Notes under the pieces: model-generated
What the model was told of the DNA's origin: nothing
Database searches by the model: none
What the model saw: only the letters and a program-made list of their open reading frames with translations
Part shown: in pieces, positions 1 through 9,729 of the stretch
Position numbering within the stretch: the stretch's first letter is position 1
Layout: each line of letters begins with the position of its first letter
Assembly: GCA_012295275.1 (NCBI GenBank)
Contig: CM022669.1
Coordinates: 7,404,989-7,429,988, forward strand
Origin: Chrysomallon squamiferum
Lineage: Eukaryota > Mollusca > Gastropoda > Neomphalida > Peltospiridae
Length of the DNA stretch: 25,000 bases
Direction: 5' to 3'
Position numbers and translations under genes: made by a program

Positions 1-9
1 ATATGTATG

Positions 10-100
<91 letters not shown>
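1..100. repeat. (AT)n microsatellite at window edge
   Basis: An ATGT-type start (two ATGT units) passes into a pure AT dinucleotide run of about 88 bases. It touches the window edge, so its left limit may lie outside. It is self-complementary and can extrude as a hairpin. Confidence 0.95.
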
Positions 101-106
<6 letters not shown>

Positions 107-1060
107 ACATTCTCACTGGTCAGTTGAAATTTTAATTTTGTAGCTTAATTAAATTAATTAATGTATATATATAGATACGGATATACAGATGTAGATACAG
201 ATATAGTGATTATATAAACAACGAAAAACAGATGCTGTGTGTGTGCTGTTTCAAGTAGTTACAGTTGATGTGCTGCACAGAAAGAATCAGGCGCTGTAAT
301 ATGCGCTTTCTGCTTTAATCTCCGTGAAACGTTTACGATCCACTACCTATGAAAGCGACACTTCTCAGGTGCGCTCCGCGATGGAAGGCTGTACCCACAT
401 ACAAATCACAGCGAAACATGCGCAATACCTCTCGAAGTTTCGCCAAGCATCCGGCGTCCCCAAGGGCTACCCGACAAGAAGTACGTTAATTATTACTAAT
501 TGCCTTTTTGATGACCAAAATACCCTTTTTAACCAGTCTCTCTGTCTCGCCCATTCAGAATATCATTTCCACGGATTGTTCCGGCTTATTGATGGGGCAG
601 ACCGAGTGTTTCACCCCCTTCGACATCCATGAATCGACTCAGCAGGGGAGCTAACTCCTAATGACGGGGCTCACTGGCTGTCTCCATTGTCGCGCGGAGT
701 CTTGCGAGTTAACCCAGCACGTGCTAATTTGCACTAAGTTGCTACCTGGGAAAGCCGAGAGCCCGAATTAAAATACTTTGGCGATGATTTTTGCCTCGTC
801 TATCGCAACGACTGAATCAAAAGTCCCAATTAAGTCGGACACAAAACGACAGTGTTTTCCACTTGTTTAGTTCTTTTCACAAAGCCCCGGTTTGATATCG
901 GATACAAACTTCGGTTTTTGTGTTTCGGCGGCGGTCGCATTCTGTTCGCGTTATCAGCGATTAGTTCACTCCGTTACACAGCGAGTGTCGAGACTCGACT
1001 AACTGATAACCTCAACAGAGAGGCTCTAATTTTTTAAACACGTTATTTACTCTTATCTGA
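101..1060. other. Low-repeat intronic block, possible conserved noncoding DNA
   Basis: Nearly a kilobase with normal complexity and clearly more G+C than its surroundings, most of all at 320-1000. It lies upstream of the homeobox exon on the same strand, so it is probably intron. A 102-codon open frame at 324-632 shows no domain, no homeodomain helix 1 or 2, and no convincing splice pair. A possible donor (GTACGT at 481) is not enough to call an exon. It holds a 10-bp palindrome AGCACGTGCT (716-725) followed directly by AATTTGCA. Enhancer function is inference; cross-species alignment would settle it. Confidence 0.4.
146..156. promoter_or_regulatory. P3-like paired-class homeodomain site
   Basis: TAATTAAATTA is TAAT-N3-ATTA, the dimer site geometry known for Q50 paired-class homeodomains, and a further TAATTA overlaps its end (155-160 region). 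Upstream of a Q50 PRD-like homeobox exon this could be an autoregulatory site. In DNA this rich in A and T such a match is expected fairly often by chance. Confidence 0.2.
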
Positions 1061-1256
1061 GTCGTTTGTGTAAATGTCTAGGCCATTCATGCAGGTGTGA
1101 TTCTTTGTGTGTGCGTATGTATGTATGTATGTGTTGTTTGTTATTTATTGGACATATAAAAAAAATAATAATATTTTCCGAAAGATGTTTGTTTGAAGAA
1201 TGTGTTTGTCGAAATAGGCACCGATTTTGTTATCTTGAACATTATTATTACCGTCA

Positions 1257-1324
1257 TTTTCATCAGTATCATCATCATAATTATTATTATTATTATTATT
1301 AACATCATCATCATCATCATCATC

Positions 1325-1408
<84 letters not shown>
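1257..1408. repeat. Compound (ATT)n/(ATC)n microsatellite
   Basis: About 150 bases of ATT triplets with interspersed ATC triplets, in constant phase. It creates long artificial open frames on both strands (poly-Ile, Met-rich); these are not genes. The ATC patches suggest point changes spread by slippage. Confidence 0.93.
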
Positions 1409-1410
<2 letters not shown>

Positions 1411-1989
1411 ATGTTTGGTGACAGACAACAAATTCAGGCTTAGCGCGCTAGTTTTATATTTAAATTTAGACGTAAGACGGTTGTAAGACGCTTGGATTGT
1501 GATTAGTGCCATTTGCTCCTAGTCTAATTGACAAACTGAGACTTAAACAGTGAGATCGCATGCGAAGCGCAAATAACGTGGCCAGGTTTGGTGACCGGTG
1601 CAGGATTTAAATTTCACAGCACGCCAAGTTTTTCCCACAGTGATTTAGTAAAATGGCGCCAATTCGCAGAAACCGAGCACTCGTCGTTCCAGAATTTTCT
1701 TGATCCGGCGTTTAGGGTTCGTAAATCCGTTTCCGTCAGCCATTTTATTTTATTTTTTCTTTATTTTTTTTTTTGGGGGTAGGATTTTGTTTAATGGAGC
1801 AGAACGATGTAAAATGTTTCAAAATTTAAATTTATAGTTCAGTGAGCTGCCATATATTTTAAAAGTATGAAATAATCGGATGGTTTTTTTTTTCTCAGTT
1901 AAATAAAACTAGTAAATTATAATATAGGTGTTTAATTTATTGTCGTTTTAACCGGTTTATTTTTTAAAAATATCTTTGTTTTAAACGTT
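1409..1989. other. Intronic block, partly unique
   Basis: The first 370 bases have normal complexity. AAAATGGCGCC at 1650-1660 matches the YY1/Pho core. From 1741 on the block becomes T-rich and AT-rich. A 64-codon open frame at 1588-1782 has no recognisable domain and runs into a poly-T tract, so I do not call it. Coding exons: none seen. Confidence 0.4.
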
Positions 1990-1990
1990 T

Positions 1991-2028
<38 letters not shown>

Positions 2029-2029
2029 C
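1990..2029. repeat. (AGT)n microsatellite
   Basis: About 13 uninterrupted TAG/AGT triplets. It is one of the few trinucleotide tracts here that is not of the ATT class. Confidence 0.95.
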
Positions 2030-2101
2030 TGTCGTATAGTTTACTTCAAAATCTCAAGACCTCAAATTCCTTTATGCAGATGAGATAGATGTATAGATAA
2101 G

Positions 2102-2105
<4 letters not shown>

Positions 2106-2186
<81 letters not shown>
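2106..2186. repeat. (AG)n microsatellite
   Basis: About 80 bases of uninterrupted GA dinucleotides on the + strand, preceded by GATA-type tetramers (GATAGATGTATAGATAAGACAGATA region). It is a pure purine strand, able in principle to form triplex DNA. Confidence 0.95.
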
Positions 2187-2190
<4 letters not shown>

Positions 2191-2837
2191 TAGATGAGGA
2201 AAAAGTTTAAAGCATACATTTTAAGCCAAGTTAATATTTATTCAATAAACGGCGATAAAGAACAGACAGAAAAGGGGAGTGAAGGAGACGGACTGACAGG
2301 GAGACAGACATACTATATCCATTACACCTATACAGTAAATAAAACAAACATTAACTCTCTAAATTGAAAGGCCAGCTTTCCGCAACCAAATATTTATCGT
2401 GCGGACAAAGACTAACGATATAAAAAATCGTCTTGAGAGGGTGAATCTAATTACGTGATAAAATATAATTTGCTAAATCGATTGCTGTGATAAATGTAAT
2501 ATGTACGTGAATGTAGGCATTATTCGCTTTGATTATCGCGCAAACGCAGTTCCGCCAAGTTACGTCGTCTTCGTTCCAAACACATTAACTTACGTCTCTG
2601 CTTTTAATGTTTGACTGAAGCGAAACACACATAATGTCGTTTATAAGAAGACGATTCGATCAAGTCGGCCAAGTAATTGCTTCTTAAATCTAATATTTTG
2701 CGCCTATTTGGTGAAAACAAGATTGCCAATTACGCCGGCGGATTCTATTGACTTGCTCACTTTATCGATTGGTTTGGTCTTCTGACTGCTTCTGGCGATC
2801 TGGTTTCGTTGCTCTGTGTTAAGATAAAGTTTCTGCC
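2187..2837. other. Low-repeat intronic block, candidate enhancer
   Basis: About 650 bases of mostly unique sequence. The part from 2390 to 2830 is rich in homeodomain-like and TALE/Otx-like words such as CTAATTACG, TCGATTG, TGATAAA and TTTGATTATCG. No exon is visible. Its place in the intron before the homeodomain-helix-3 exon fits an intronic regulatory element, but that is inference from composition only. Confidence 0.35.
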
Positions 2838-2922
2838 ACAAAAAAAAAAAAAAAAAATCAAAATAAAATAAAATAAAAATAAAAAATTTCGCCTGGAAAA
2901 AAAAAAAAAAAAAAAAAAAAAA
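2838..2922. repeat. Two poly(A) tracts with (AAAT)-like spacer
   Basis: An A run of about 18 and a second of about 25 flank a spacer of AAAT/AAATA pattern and a short TTTCGCCTGG segment. It could be the tail of an old retroposed insertion on the + strand, but no target-site duplication or element body was recognised. Confidence 0.7.
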
Positions 2923-3412
2923 GAGATGGGGAAAGAAGATACTGTTAAGTAGCAATGTCGTCATCTGAAGCCAGGAAAATAATTAAAACCACGCTGGCGA
3001 TTTTCACGTTATAGCTCAGGGGCCGAAAATTTAAATTATTATTTTATGAAAATGTTTAATTTGGTTCTCTGCCAGTTCGAGAAAACAAATTAATTTTGAA
3101 AAAAAAAAGACAACAAGACAATGATATCTTACTACTTAAAATATCGACGATCAAACTGACTGAATGAGTGACTGACAGACACGCAGACAAACAGTCAGAA
3201 TCAAGCCATAAATCTAACAACCTGTCTTTCACTTTACACGCAAATGTAGCTGCCCAAGACAATTATATACTCACACATACCCTCCAGTCGATATATCCAG
3301 CTATATATATATACAGCCTTATATCAAGTCACTTAATTTAATATATTTAATGAAAATTATTACAATATTAAATAATTGTAATATAAGCATAGTTTTAATA
3401 ATTCATTGGAGT
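2923..3412. other. AT-rich intron, nothing recognised
   Basis: Unique sequence without coding signal. It includes a patch of GACTGA/GACAGACA-like words (3155-3200) and short AT runs at 3303-3312. A 68-codon open frame on the minus strand (3056-3262) has no domain and is not called. Confidence 0.5.
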
Positions 3413-3512
3413 AATAAATAAATAAATGAATAAATGAATGAATAAATAAATAAAAAAATAAATCAATGAATGAATAAATAAAAAAATATTTAAAAATAAA
3501 TAAATAAATGAA

Positions 3513-3567
<55 letters not shown>

Positions 3568-3568
3568 A
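3413..3568. repeat. (AAAT)n tetranucleotide tract
   Basis: About 155 bases of AAAT units, imperfect at first (AATG variants) and pure in the last 70 bases. Three AGATA units follow (3574-3591). Confidence 0.92.
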
Positions 3569-3941
3569 ACAGATGAGATAAGATAAGATAAAACTATTTT
3601 ATCCATAGCATCATCGAAATCTATACTTCTAACTTATCGTCAAACACGTTAACTAAATAACTTGCTAAAGAAACCAACCCCTGTCAAAAGTACAGAAGAA
3701 AAAAAGCCGGCAGAGTCAGACACTTGTAATTGTGTTAGAGCTAATTGACTGTGTATTTGTGTAAGACTTTAAAGAAAACAAGTCGCGTTTAGCTTCTGAG
3801 TGCATCAAATTTTGTTGTTTTTTCCCCTGGAGTGTTGAACTTATTAACAACTTAAAAACTTAATCCTTTTTTTTCCACTGAGCTATGTTTTACAACATGT
3901 TTCCTAAATCTGACATTTCCGCCCATCTTACTTGCACGTGC
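3569..3941. other. Unique intron segment before the acceptor
   Basis: Begins with three tandem AGATA units giving GATA-factor-like motifs. A short inverted repeat follows, GATAAAA...TTTTATC at 3587-3603. The rest is unique AT-rich sequence with no exon signal. Confidence 0.45.
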
Positions 3942-4037
3942 CTGTTATTATTATTATTATTATTTTTTTTTTATTTTTTTTTTTTTTTTTCTCCCGCTAA
4001 CCACTCATTTGTAAATTGAATTATATTTATCTTCCAG
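3942..4037 (+). other. Splice acceptor of homeobox terminal exon
   Basis: A pyrimidine-rich tract (3942-3991, mostly T, with ATT units at its start) is followed by CTAAC at 3997-4001, which fits the branch-point pattern YTNAY. A T-rich stretch ending CTTCCAG follows, with the AG at 4036-4037. No other AG lies between the presumed branch point and 4036, as expected for a scanned acceptor. The branch A lies about 37 bases from the exon. The reading frame switches on exactly at 4038. Confidence 0.85.
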
Positions 4038-4562
4038 GTCTGGTTTCAAAACCGTCGCGCTAAATGGAGAAAACGAGAGAAGGCGATGGGAAGGGAAAGC
4101 CCGTGTTTCATTACGGACGGAGTTCCGAGCGCGGGAATGAACGAGCTTTGTCTGGGCGGTCAACTCGGCTTCCAGACGTCCATCGACCCTTTCTGGTCCA
4201 CGCGTTTTCCCAATCTGACAGGACTCGGTCCCATGATGTCGCTGAGTCAGATGGGGATGGGAGGCCTGCCGCCGAACTACCACCACCACCAAGGCAAACT
4301 GCCGTACGGGGGACTCCTGTCCAACTACATGGTCAACGGCGGCGCCATTCCCATTCACCCGAGCATGTTCGTCGCCAGCAACATGGCGCCGACGGCCTCT
4401 CTGAACTTCGCGACGCCTTCCAGTCTTGGGCCGGAGAACGAGAGTCTGGATCTGAGAAAGTCGAGCATTGACACTTTGCGTCTGAAGGCGAAAGAACATT
4501 CGGCTACGTTAGGCGAGCAGATGAAATATCCCAGTTCGCGTTCCCAGGAAATAGCGGGTTGA
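4038..4562 (+). CDS. PRD-like homeobox protein, 3' terminal exon (homeobrain- or Arx-like)
   Basis: This exon encodes the last 174 residues of a DNA-binding transcription factor. It opens with VWFQNRRAKWRKRE, which is homeodomain residues 47-60: recognition helix, glutamine at 50, invariant N51 and R53. The exon starts at residue 47 in phase 0, the known conserved intron position of PRD-class homeoboxes, so helices 1-2 are in an earlier exon outside the window. After the homeodomain comes a Gly/Pro/Met/Asn-rich linker with a short His run (about residues 82-84). Near the C terminus is an OAR motif, RKSSIDTLRLKAKEH (exon residues about 140-154, DNA from 4455). The protein ends at TGA 4560-4562. 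The REKAMGRES continuation and absence of a CVC domain argue against Vsx. Human Arx continues differently after REK. Homeobrain (Hbn) is my best guess, but the family is undecided. Other long frames over this exon, on both strands, are shadows. Confidence 0.92.
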   Translation, partial: VWFQNRRAKWRKREKAMGRESPCFITDGVPSAGMNELCLGGQLGFQTSIDPFWSTRFPNLTGLGPMMSLSQMGMGGLPPNYHHHQGKLPYGGLLSNYMVNGGAIPIHPSMFVASNMAPTASLNFATPSSLGPENESLDLRKSSIDTLRLKAKEHSATLGEQMKYPSSRSQEIAG

Positions 4563-4888
4563 TTTGATTGTGTCTGGGACTCAGAATGTTTAACCACAGC
4601 CCAAATCAGAGTGACGCTGGTACTGGTAATAGTAATGGGTAGGGGCTGAATCTTTTTTATTTATTTTTTTATTTTTTTTTTTTTTTAAATGGGCTGAGGA
4701 TTTGTTTGAGGTTTATGCTGAGAACACAGTTTTCAGGGCGTTGAAAGAGTTTCGTGTTTTTTTTTTGCTGCCACGTTATTGATTGATTCAAACTTTTCAC
4801 CTTATTTTATTTCATTTTATTTTATTTAATTTTATTCCTTTTTTTAAAAAATGTCTTTATTTTTTTTTCAAATTTTTACTGTTATTAT
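4563..4888 (+). other. Proximal 3' UTR of homeobox gene
   Basis: Sequence after the TGA is unique for about 100 bases, then T-rich. No further coding signal follows, which supports this exon being the last. No AATAAA occurs before about 5031, so the UTR is at least about 470 bases if polyadenylation uses a canonical signal. Confidence 0.6.
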
Positions 4889-4937
4889 TCTATCATCATT
4901 ATCAGCATCATCATCATCATCATCATCATCATTATTG

Positions 4938-4968
<31 letters not shown>

Positions 4969-4972
4969 TGTT
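4889..4972. repeat. (ATC)n/(ATT)n compound microsatellite
   Basis: Ten or so ATC triplets followed by ATT triplets in the same phase, with a short interruption (GTGTT). Same architecture as 1257-1408. Confidence 0.92.
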
Positions 4973-5426
4973 TAATATATTTCTGAAATATTCACTTGAA
5001 TGACAAAGTATATACTTTAAATATTTTAGTAATAAATAATTTAAAAAATAATAATAATAATAATAAAAACAATATTTAATATTTAAATAAAAAAATATCA
5101 GCTTATAGTTTTACATATCATTAAATAATATTTTTTTAGGAAACAAAACAGTAAACTAAATGTTTCAATATTTGTCTCATCCTTTTTTAAATTTTAACTT
5201 TTATAAAAAAATGTTGTAATTTTAATATAATTTCATGTTAAAAAATTGACTGTAGTCAGTTTGTTGTCATAGTGGGTTTTTTCTAAATTTAGATTATTCA
5301 AATGATCAAAAATTTGTCTTTAATCGAAAATAATAAGATATGATAGCAATATTTGTTTGACATATTTATATTAATCTGCAGAATAATAAAGAATAAATGT
5401 TTAAAAACTAAACAAATATATCTTTG

Positions 5427-5457
<31 letters not shown>

Positions 5458-5685
5458 GTCAGTTAACAAACTGAGATATTTTTTAATCATTATGTTATAT
5501 ACTACAACAAGAAACAAATTTGTTTTTATTAATTTTCTTAATAATTAACAACAAACTGCCGAAAGAAAATATATAAACTAAATAACAGTGAGTTTTTACT
5601 TTTTAATTATATTATTATTTTATCTATTTATTTACTCATTTATTTATTTTTTTAATTTATTAATTAATTAATTAATTTATTTATT

Positions 5686-5739
<54 letters not shown>

Positions 5740-5973
5740 TTGTAAATTTCATAATTGGTTGAATGGCGTTAATATTGTAATTTTCATTTTGTAGTAAATA
5801 TTTTTACGTATTCCAAGTAATTTATCTTAGTCCTGAATTGTGCTGTTATAACTGATTTAAAGTTGAATTTCGTGAAATATTTTAATTGTGGCAAACAGAC
5901 ACAACTGTCTGGATTGGGATAAACAAAAATAAACAGCGATGTGAATATGAAACGCGCAATGAGCATAATGTCA

Positions 5974-5975
<2 letters not shown>
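4973..5975. other. Very AT-rich 3' flank or 3' UTR
   Basis: A kilobase of AT-rich sequence without coding signal. It holds AATAAA hexamers at 5031, 5062 and near 5383-5396; in this composition they carry little weight. It also contains an (AAAT)n run at about 5427-5457, a TTAA/TTAATTAA patch at 5655-5672 and an (ATTT)n/(ATT)n tract at 5672-5740. Confidence 0.5.
5672..5740. repeat. (ATTT)n then (ATT)n tract
   Basis: Tetranucleotide ATTT units change without a gap into ATT units. The same order of motifs is reversed at 6420-6534. Confidence 0.9.

Positions 5976-6023
<48 letters not shown>
5976..6023. repeat. (TG)n microsatellite
   Basis: Twenty-four uninterrupted GT/TG dinucleotides, the only long TG tract in the window. 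Potential Z-DNA. Open frames of poly-Val-Cys or poly-Thr-His across it are artefacts. Confidence 0.95.
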
Positions 6024-6027
<4 letters not shown>

Positions 6028-6419
6028 GTGCGTGCACGTGTGTGAATGAGAGAAAGAAAGAAAATAAAGTATATATATAAGAAAAAACAAGCACGCACAA
6101 TCACAAGCATACATACGTACAAACAACAGTACATATACACACCAATCCAATAATGTTTTACTATATTTGTGAAGAATGGTGAACAAAAACAGCGGTTTTG
6201 TTTATTAATTTATTATATTTTAATTTTGATATAAGTCTTCTTTCAAAAGATAATCACTAAAAACGCCTAAGATTTAAAAAAATAAATAATAATAATAATA
6301 ATAAAAAATGAAGTATAGACCAAATCCAAATTAAGTGCAATGTTACTGGTAGTTGTTTTTTTTCTATGTCATATGGTGCTAAAATATTTTTTACTATGAT
6401 TATGATTATGCCTATTTAT
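6024..6419. other. AT-rich spacer, nothing recognised
   Basis: Unique AT-rich sequence with a short (AAT)n at about 6285-6303. No gene or structured element seen. Confidence 0.5.
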
Positions 6420-6534
<115 letters not shown>

Positions 6535-6721
6535 ATAATTTGGTATTGTTTAAAACATTTTCTAATTATTTAACTGTTTTGAACTGTATAGCAATATTTT
6601 TAAAAAGAGCCAAAGACAGACAATTATTATTATCCTGAATAGAATTCTCCTGTTTTTGTTTATTATTAATTTTGTTCGTTATGTTGTTAGGTTTTTACTG
6701 ATGCCGAATGTGCAAGATTTG

Positions 6722-6757
6722 AATAAATGTAAATGTACAAAACTTTTCTGTGTTGGG
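6722..6757 (+). terminator. Candidate poly(A) signal
   Basis: AATAAA at 6722-6727 is followed at 6732 by a TGTA-containing stretch (AAATGTACAAAAC) and then by TTTTCTGTGTTGGG, a GU-rich downstream element about 20 bases after the hexamer. This is better formed than the AATAAA hexamers nearer the stop codon. If used by the homeobox transcript it would give a 3' UTR of about 2.2 kb. No RNA evidence is available here. Confidence 0.35.
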
Positions 6758-6973
6758 TTCTTTTTTATCCATATTTATTATCCTGAAAATATTGTTATTT
6801 TCATCTGTGAGAAATACTTTACTTATTGTGTTCTGACACAGAAATAAACAGATAGTCTCAGATAGACAAGAAAACAAATTCTACGTTTTCTGATAAATCT
6901 GGCATAAATCTTTTGTCCAGTCGTATGAATGACTGATCCAGTGGGGGGGAAGAAGGAGGAGGAGGACGAGGAG

Positions 6974-7329
<356 letters not shown>

Positions 7330-7509
7330 TCCTGAAGAATCCAGTGAAAAACAAACAGCTGCACCCATGTTTGATACTAATGATGTCATCGCTTTTAAGT
7401 TTCAAATTTAAAAGCCCATCACATAAACATATGAATGAATATGATAATAATGTTAAATGTTTGCTTGTTGAAATAAGTAAAATAAATCTTTGCTATTTTA
7501 TTATTATTA

Positions 7510-7583
<74 letters not shown>

Positions 7584-7660
7584 AACTACTACTACCATCA
7601 TCATCATCATCATCATTATCATTAGCAGAATGTTACATGTGTAAATCAGCATAATCTTTC
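7330..7660 (+). repeat. Diverged dispersed copy of module X (right part)
   Basis: CCTGAAGAATCCAGTGAAAA and the following ATCGCTTTTAA, GTTTCAAATTTAAAA, AAATGTTTGCTTGTTGAAAT and AAATCTTTGCTA words run parallel to the X-c part of the four array copies (for example from 16028 on). The order and spacing are similar, and a (TTA)n tract occupies the corresponding slot (7498-7583) before an (ATC)n run (about 7596-7620). The end, GAATGTTACATGTGTAAATC, parallels GAATATTACATGTTCAGCGG. The CRE palindrome of the array copies is missing here. This shows X belongs to a family that existed outside the tandem array. Confidence 0.75.
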
Positions 7661-8215
7661 AGATCAGAAGATTTCCAGACACCGAATGACGTAATGCATC
7701 AAATAACTGTTTATTTCTATAGAGATATATTATGTCGATTCTATTAAACTGGTTTCCAGGACGATTCTAAGAATAACGTTAACAGCGTGTGTCTGTTAAA
7801 CATTAACACCTCCACCATTTCTAAACAAAACTGAGAACCGACAACCCGTATCATGTCTGAGAAACGCACGCAGCCTCCATCTCGCTCCTAGCCATCTATG
7901 ATCTGCAGTCAAAATGGCTGCCAATATCCGGTTTTTACACTCGTGCTTTTGAGATCCTGTTACCGAGAAGTTGTCTCAATTAAAATCGCCACGACGGTCA
8001 CAGTTGTGTTTATTTTCATCTTGAAAATCCATTATTGACCAAGTCGCCAATCACTTCAGTCCTCCATCTTAGATTTTTAGTCTTTGTTTTCCATTTTGTT
8101 CTGCCCGACTGCCATGACAACCGAATTTGTCGATGGCTGTTAAATTGAATGGGATGTTATTATGACATTTTAATCTGCTAGCGATTAGGGAGCACGTACT
8201 GATAACTACATGGCT
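7661..8215. other. Unique block rich in GCCAT (YY1/Pho core)
   Basis: About 550 bases of normal complexity between microsatellites, with no coding frame. It contains GCCAT or its complement at 7891, 7914, 8111, 8133 and 8210, including AAAATGGCTGCC at 7911-7922, a good YY1/Pho-like word. It also holds TGACGTAATGCATCA (7687-7701). Composition and isolation suggest a regulatory element. Function is inference. Confidence 0.4.
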
Positions 8216-8216
8216 A

Positions 8217-8282
<66 letters not shown>

Positions 8283-8295
8283 CATAATAATAAAA

Positions 8296-8326
<31 letters not shown>

Positions 8327-8350
8327 GAATAATATAATAATAATAATACT
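8216..8350. repeat. (AAT)n microsatellite
   Basis: About 65 bases of pure AAT followed by interrupted AAT/AAAT units up to about 8349. It abuts the left arm of the inverted repeat. Confidence 0.94.
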
Positions 8351-8365
8351 AATTCGATATATACA

Positions 8366-8800
8366 TCTGTTTATTTCTGTTTTGTTTATTATCACCAAAA
8401 TGTTATTTTCATAGGTGTCTGCTTACTCTTATAACTTTTAGCCATATACACATGTACATCTTAATAAATAAATAAACAAACAAACAAATAAAAAAAAACA
8501 AACAAAAATAATAATAATAATAAATTCTGTAAAAACATCTGTATATATTATATAATTTTTAATTCTATAAAAATGGTTCCTCGCTGTATTTTCACCATTC
8601 TAGCTCAGGGGCAGCATAATTTAAAAAAAAACTTTTCAATAATCTAATCCATGTTTATCAGCTCTAAGTTTCATTATGTGCGTGCATGCGCGTTAGTTAC
8701 TTCTTGTGTCCCGTGGTTACAACTGGAAATAACTGCCGAAGCCTTCGTGTCACCCCGACGTAGTTGCTGTGAGGTGTGGTCGTTGTTTAACACGTTCATA
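8366..8800 (+). repeat. Left arm of long inverted repeat
   Basis: This segment is the reverse complement of 9873-10303 over its whole length with moderate divergence. Strongest blocks include GAAGCCTTCG, AACTGCCGAAG, CGCGTTAGTTACT, GCGTGCATGCGCG and GTTGTTTAACACGTT. The match is interrupted by an A/C-rich simple patch (about 8465-8520) whose counterpart is a (TTTG)n run at about 10180-10200. Together the arms suggest a foldback-type or long-TIR DNA element, or two opposed copies of one dispersed repeat. Confidence 0.85.
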
Positions 8801-9674
8801 CTTGACATCGAAGATTAAGTAATAATTATAATAAATTTAAAATTAAAATTAAAATTAAAATTAAAAATGAAAATGAAAATGAAAATGAAAAACAAGAAAT
8901 AAAATAAACATTCAAAAATTATCAAAGATAAAGAATTTATTTGTTTGAATGTATGTATGTATGTATTTAAGTGTGAATGTATGTATGTGTGTATGTATAA
9001 TACTGATAATATATATATATACCTTTGTTATATAGTTGTGAGTTAGTATTCATTTTATTTTAATTTGTGTTAATAGTTGATGAATTTAATTATTTTACAA
9101 ATGTATTTCGTAAAATTTGAGCAAATACACAGTATGTGTGTGTATATGTATGTCTGTAAATAATTAAATGTTTATTTACTTATATTTGTAGGTGTATATG
9201 CATGCTGTGCGTGTATGTGCACGCACGCTTGTGTGTATTATACGTGAATATAAATTGACGGCTAAAGTTTTCTTGTATTCTTCTTTTGTTTTTTGTTTTT
9301 CTATTTTCTTCATTTTTTTCTCGTTTGTTTGTTGCATTTTTTAAACTCCAACGAGAAAATGAACCTTTAAAAATTGTTTTCAGATGTGATACAGAGAAAG
9401 AAAGACAAACTGAGAGGTGCACAGTGTAACTCTGGGTGTCTCCTACATTCAAATATTTTGCCTTTATCAACCATTGACAACCGATGTAACAAATCGTCAA
9501 GAGTTGCGCACCTTTAACCATTATTCAGTAAAAAAGGGTTATATTTAAATTTATTTTTAATTTAGATTTCATTTATTTATTTTTTATCTTTTTTACCTGA
9601 AATTATTACCTATTATTATTGTTGTTGTTGCGTCATCGTTTTCGTCGTTGTTGTTACTGTCGTCATCGTGGTCT

Positions 9675-9729
<55 letters not shown>

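Noticed and set aside
324-632. 102-codon open frame on the + strand upstream of the homeobox exon
   Set aside because: No homeodomain helix 1-2, no known domain and no good splice pair; it sits in a unique intronic block and could be open by chance.
2704-2964. 86-codon minus-strand frame with Phe runs
   Set aside because: The Phe-rich part is translated poly-A/poly-T; the rest has no domain.
4005-4499. 164-codon open frame on the minus strand over the homeobox exon
   Set aside because: It is a shadow of the real + strand exon, which has homeodomain and OAR motifs and a fitting acceptor.
9180-9521. 113-codon minus-strand frame inside the inverted-repeat spacer, possible transposase
   Set aside because: No catalytic motif, zinc finger or helix-turn-helix is recognisable, and part of it is low complexity.
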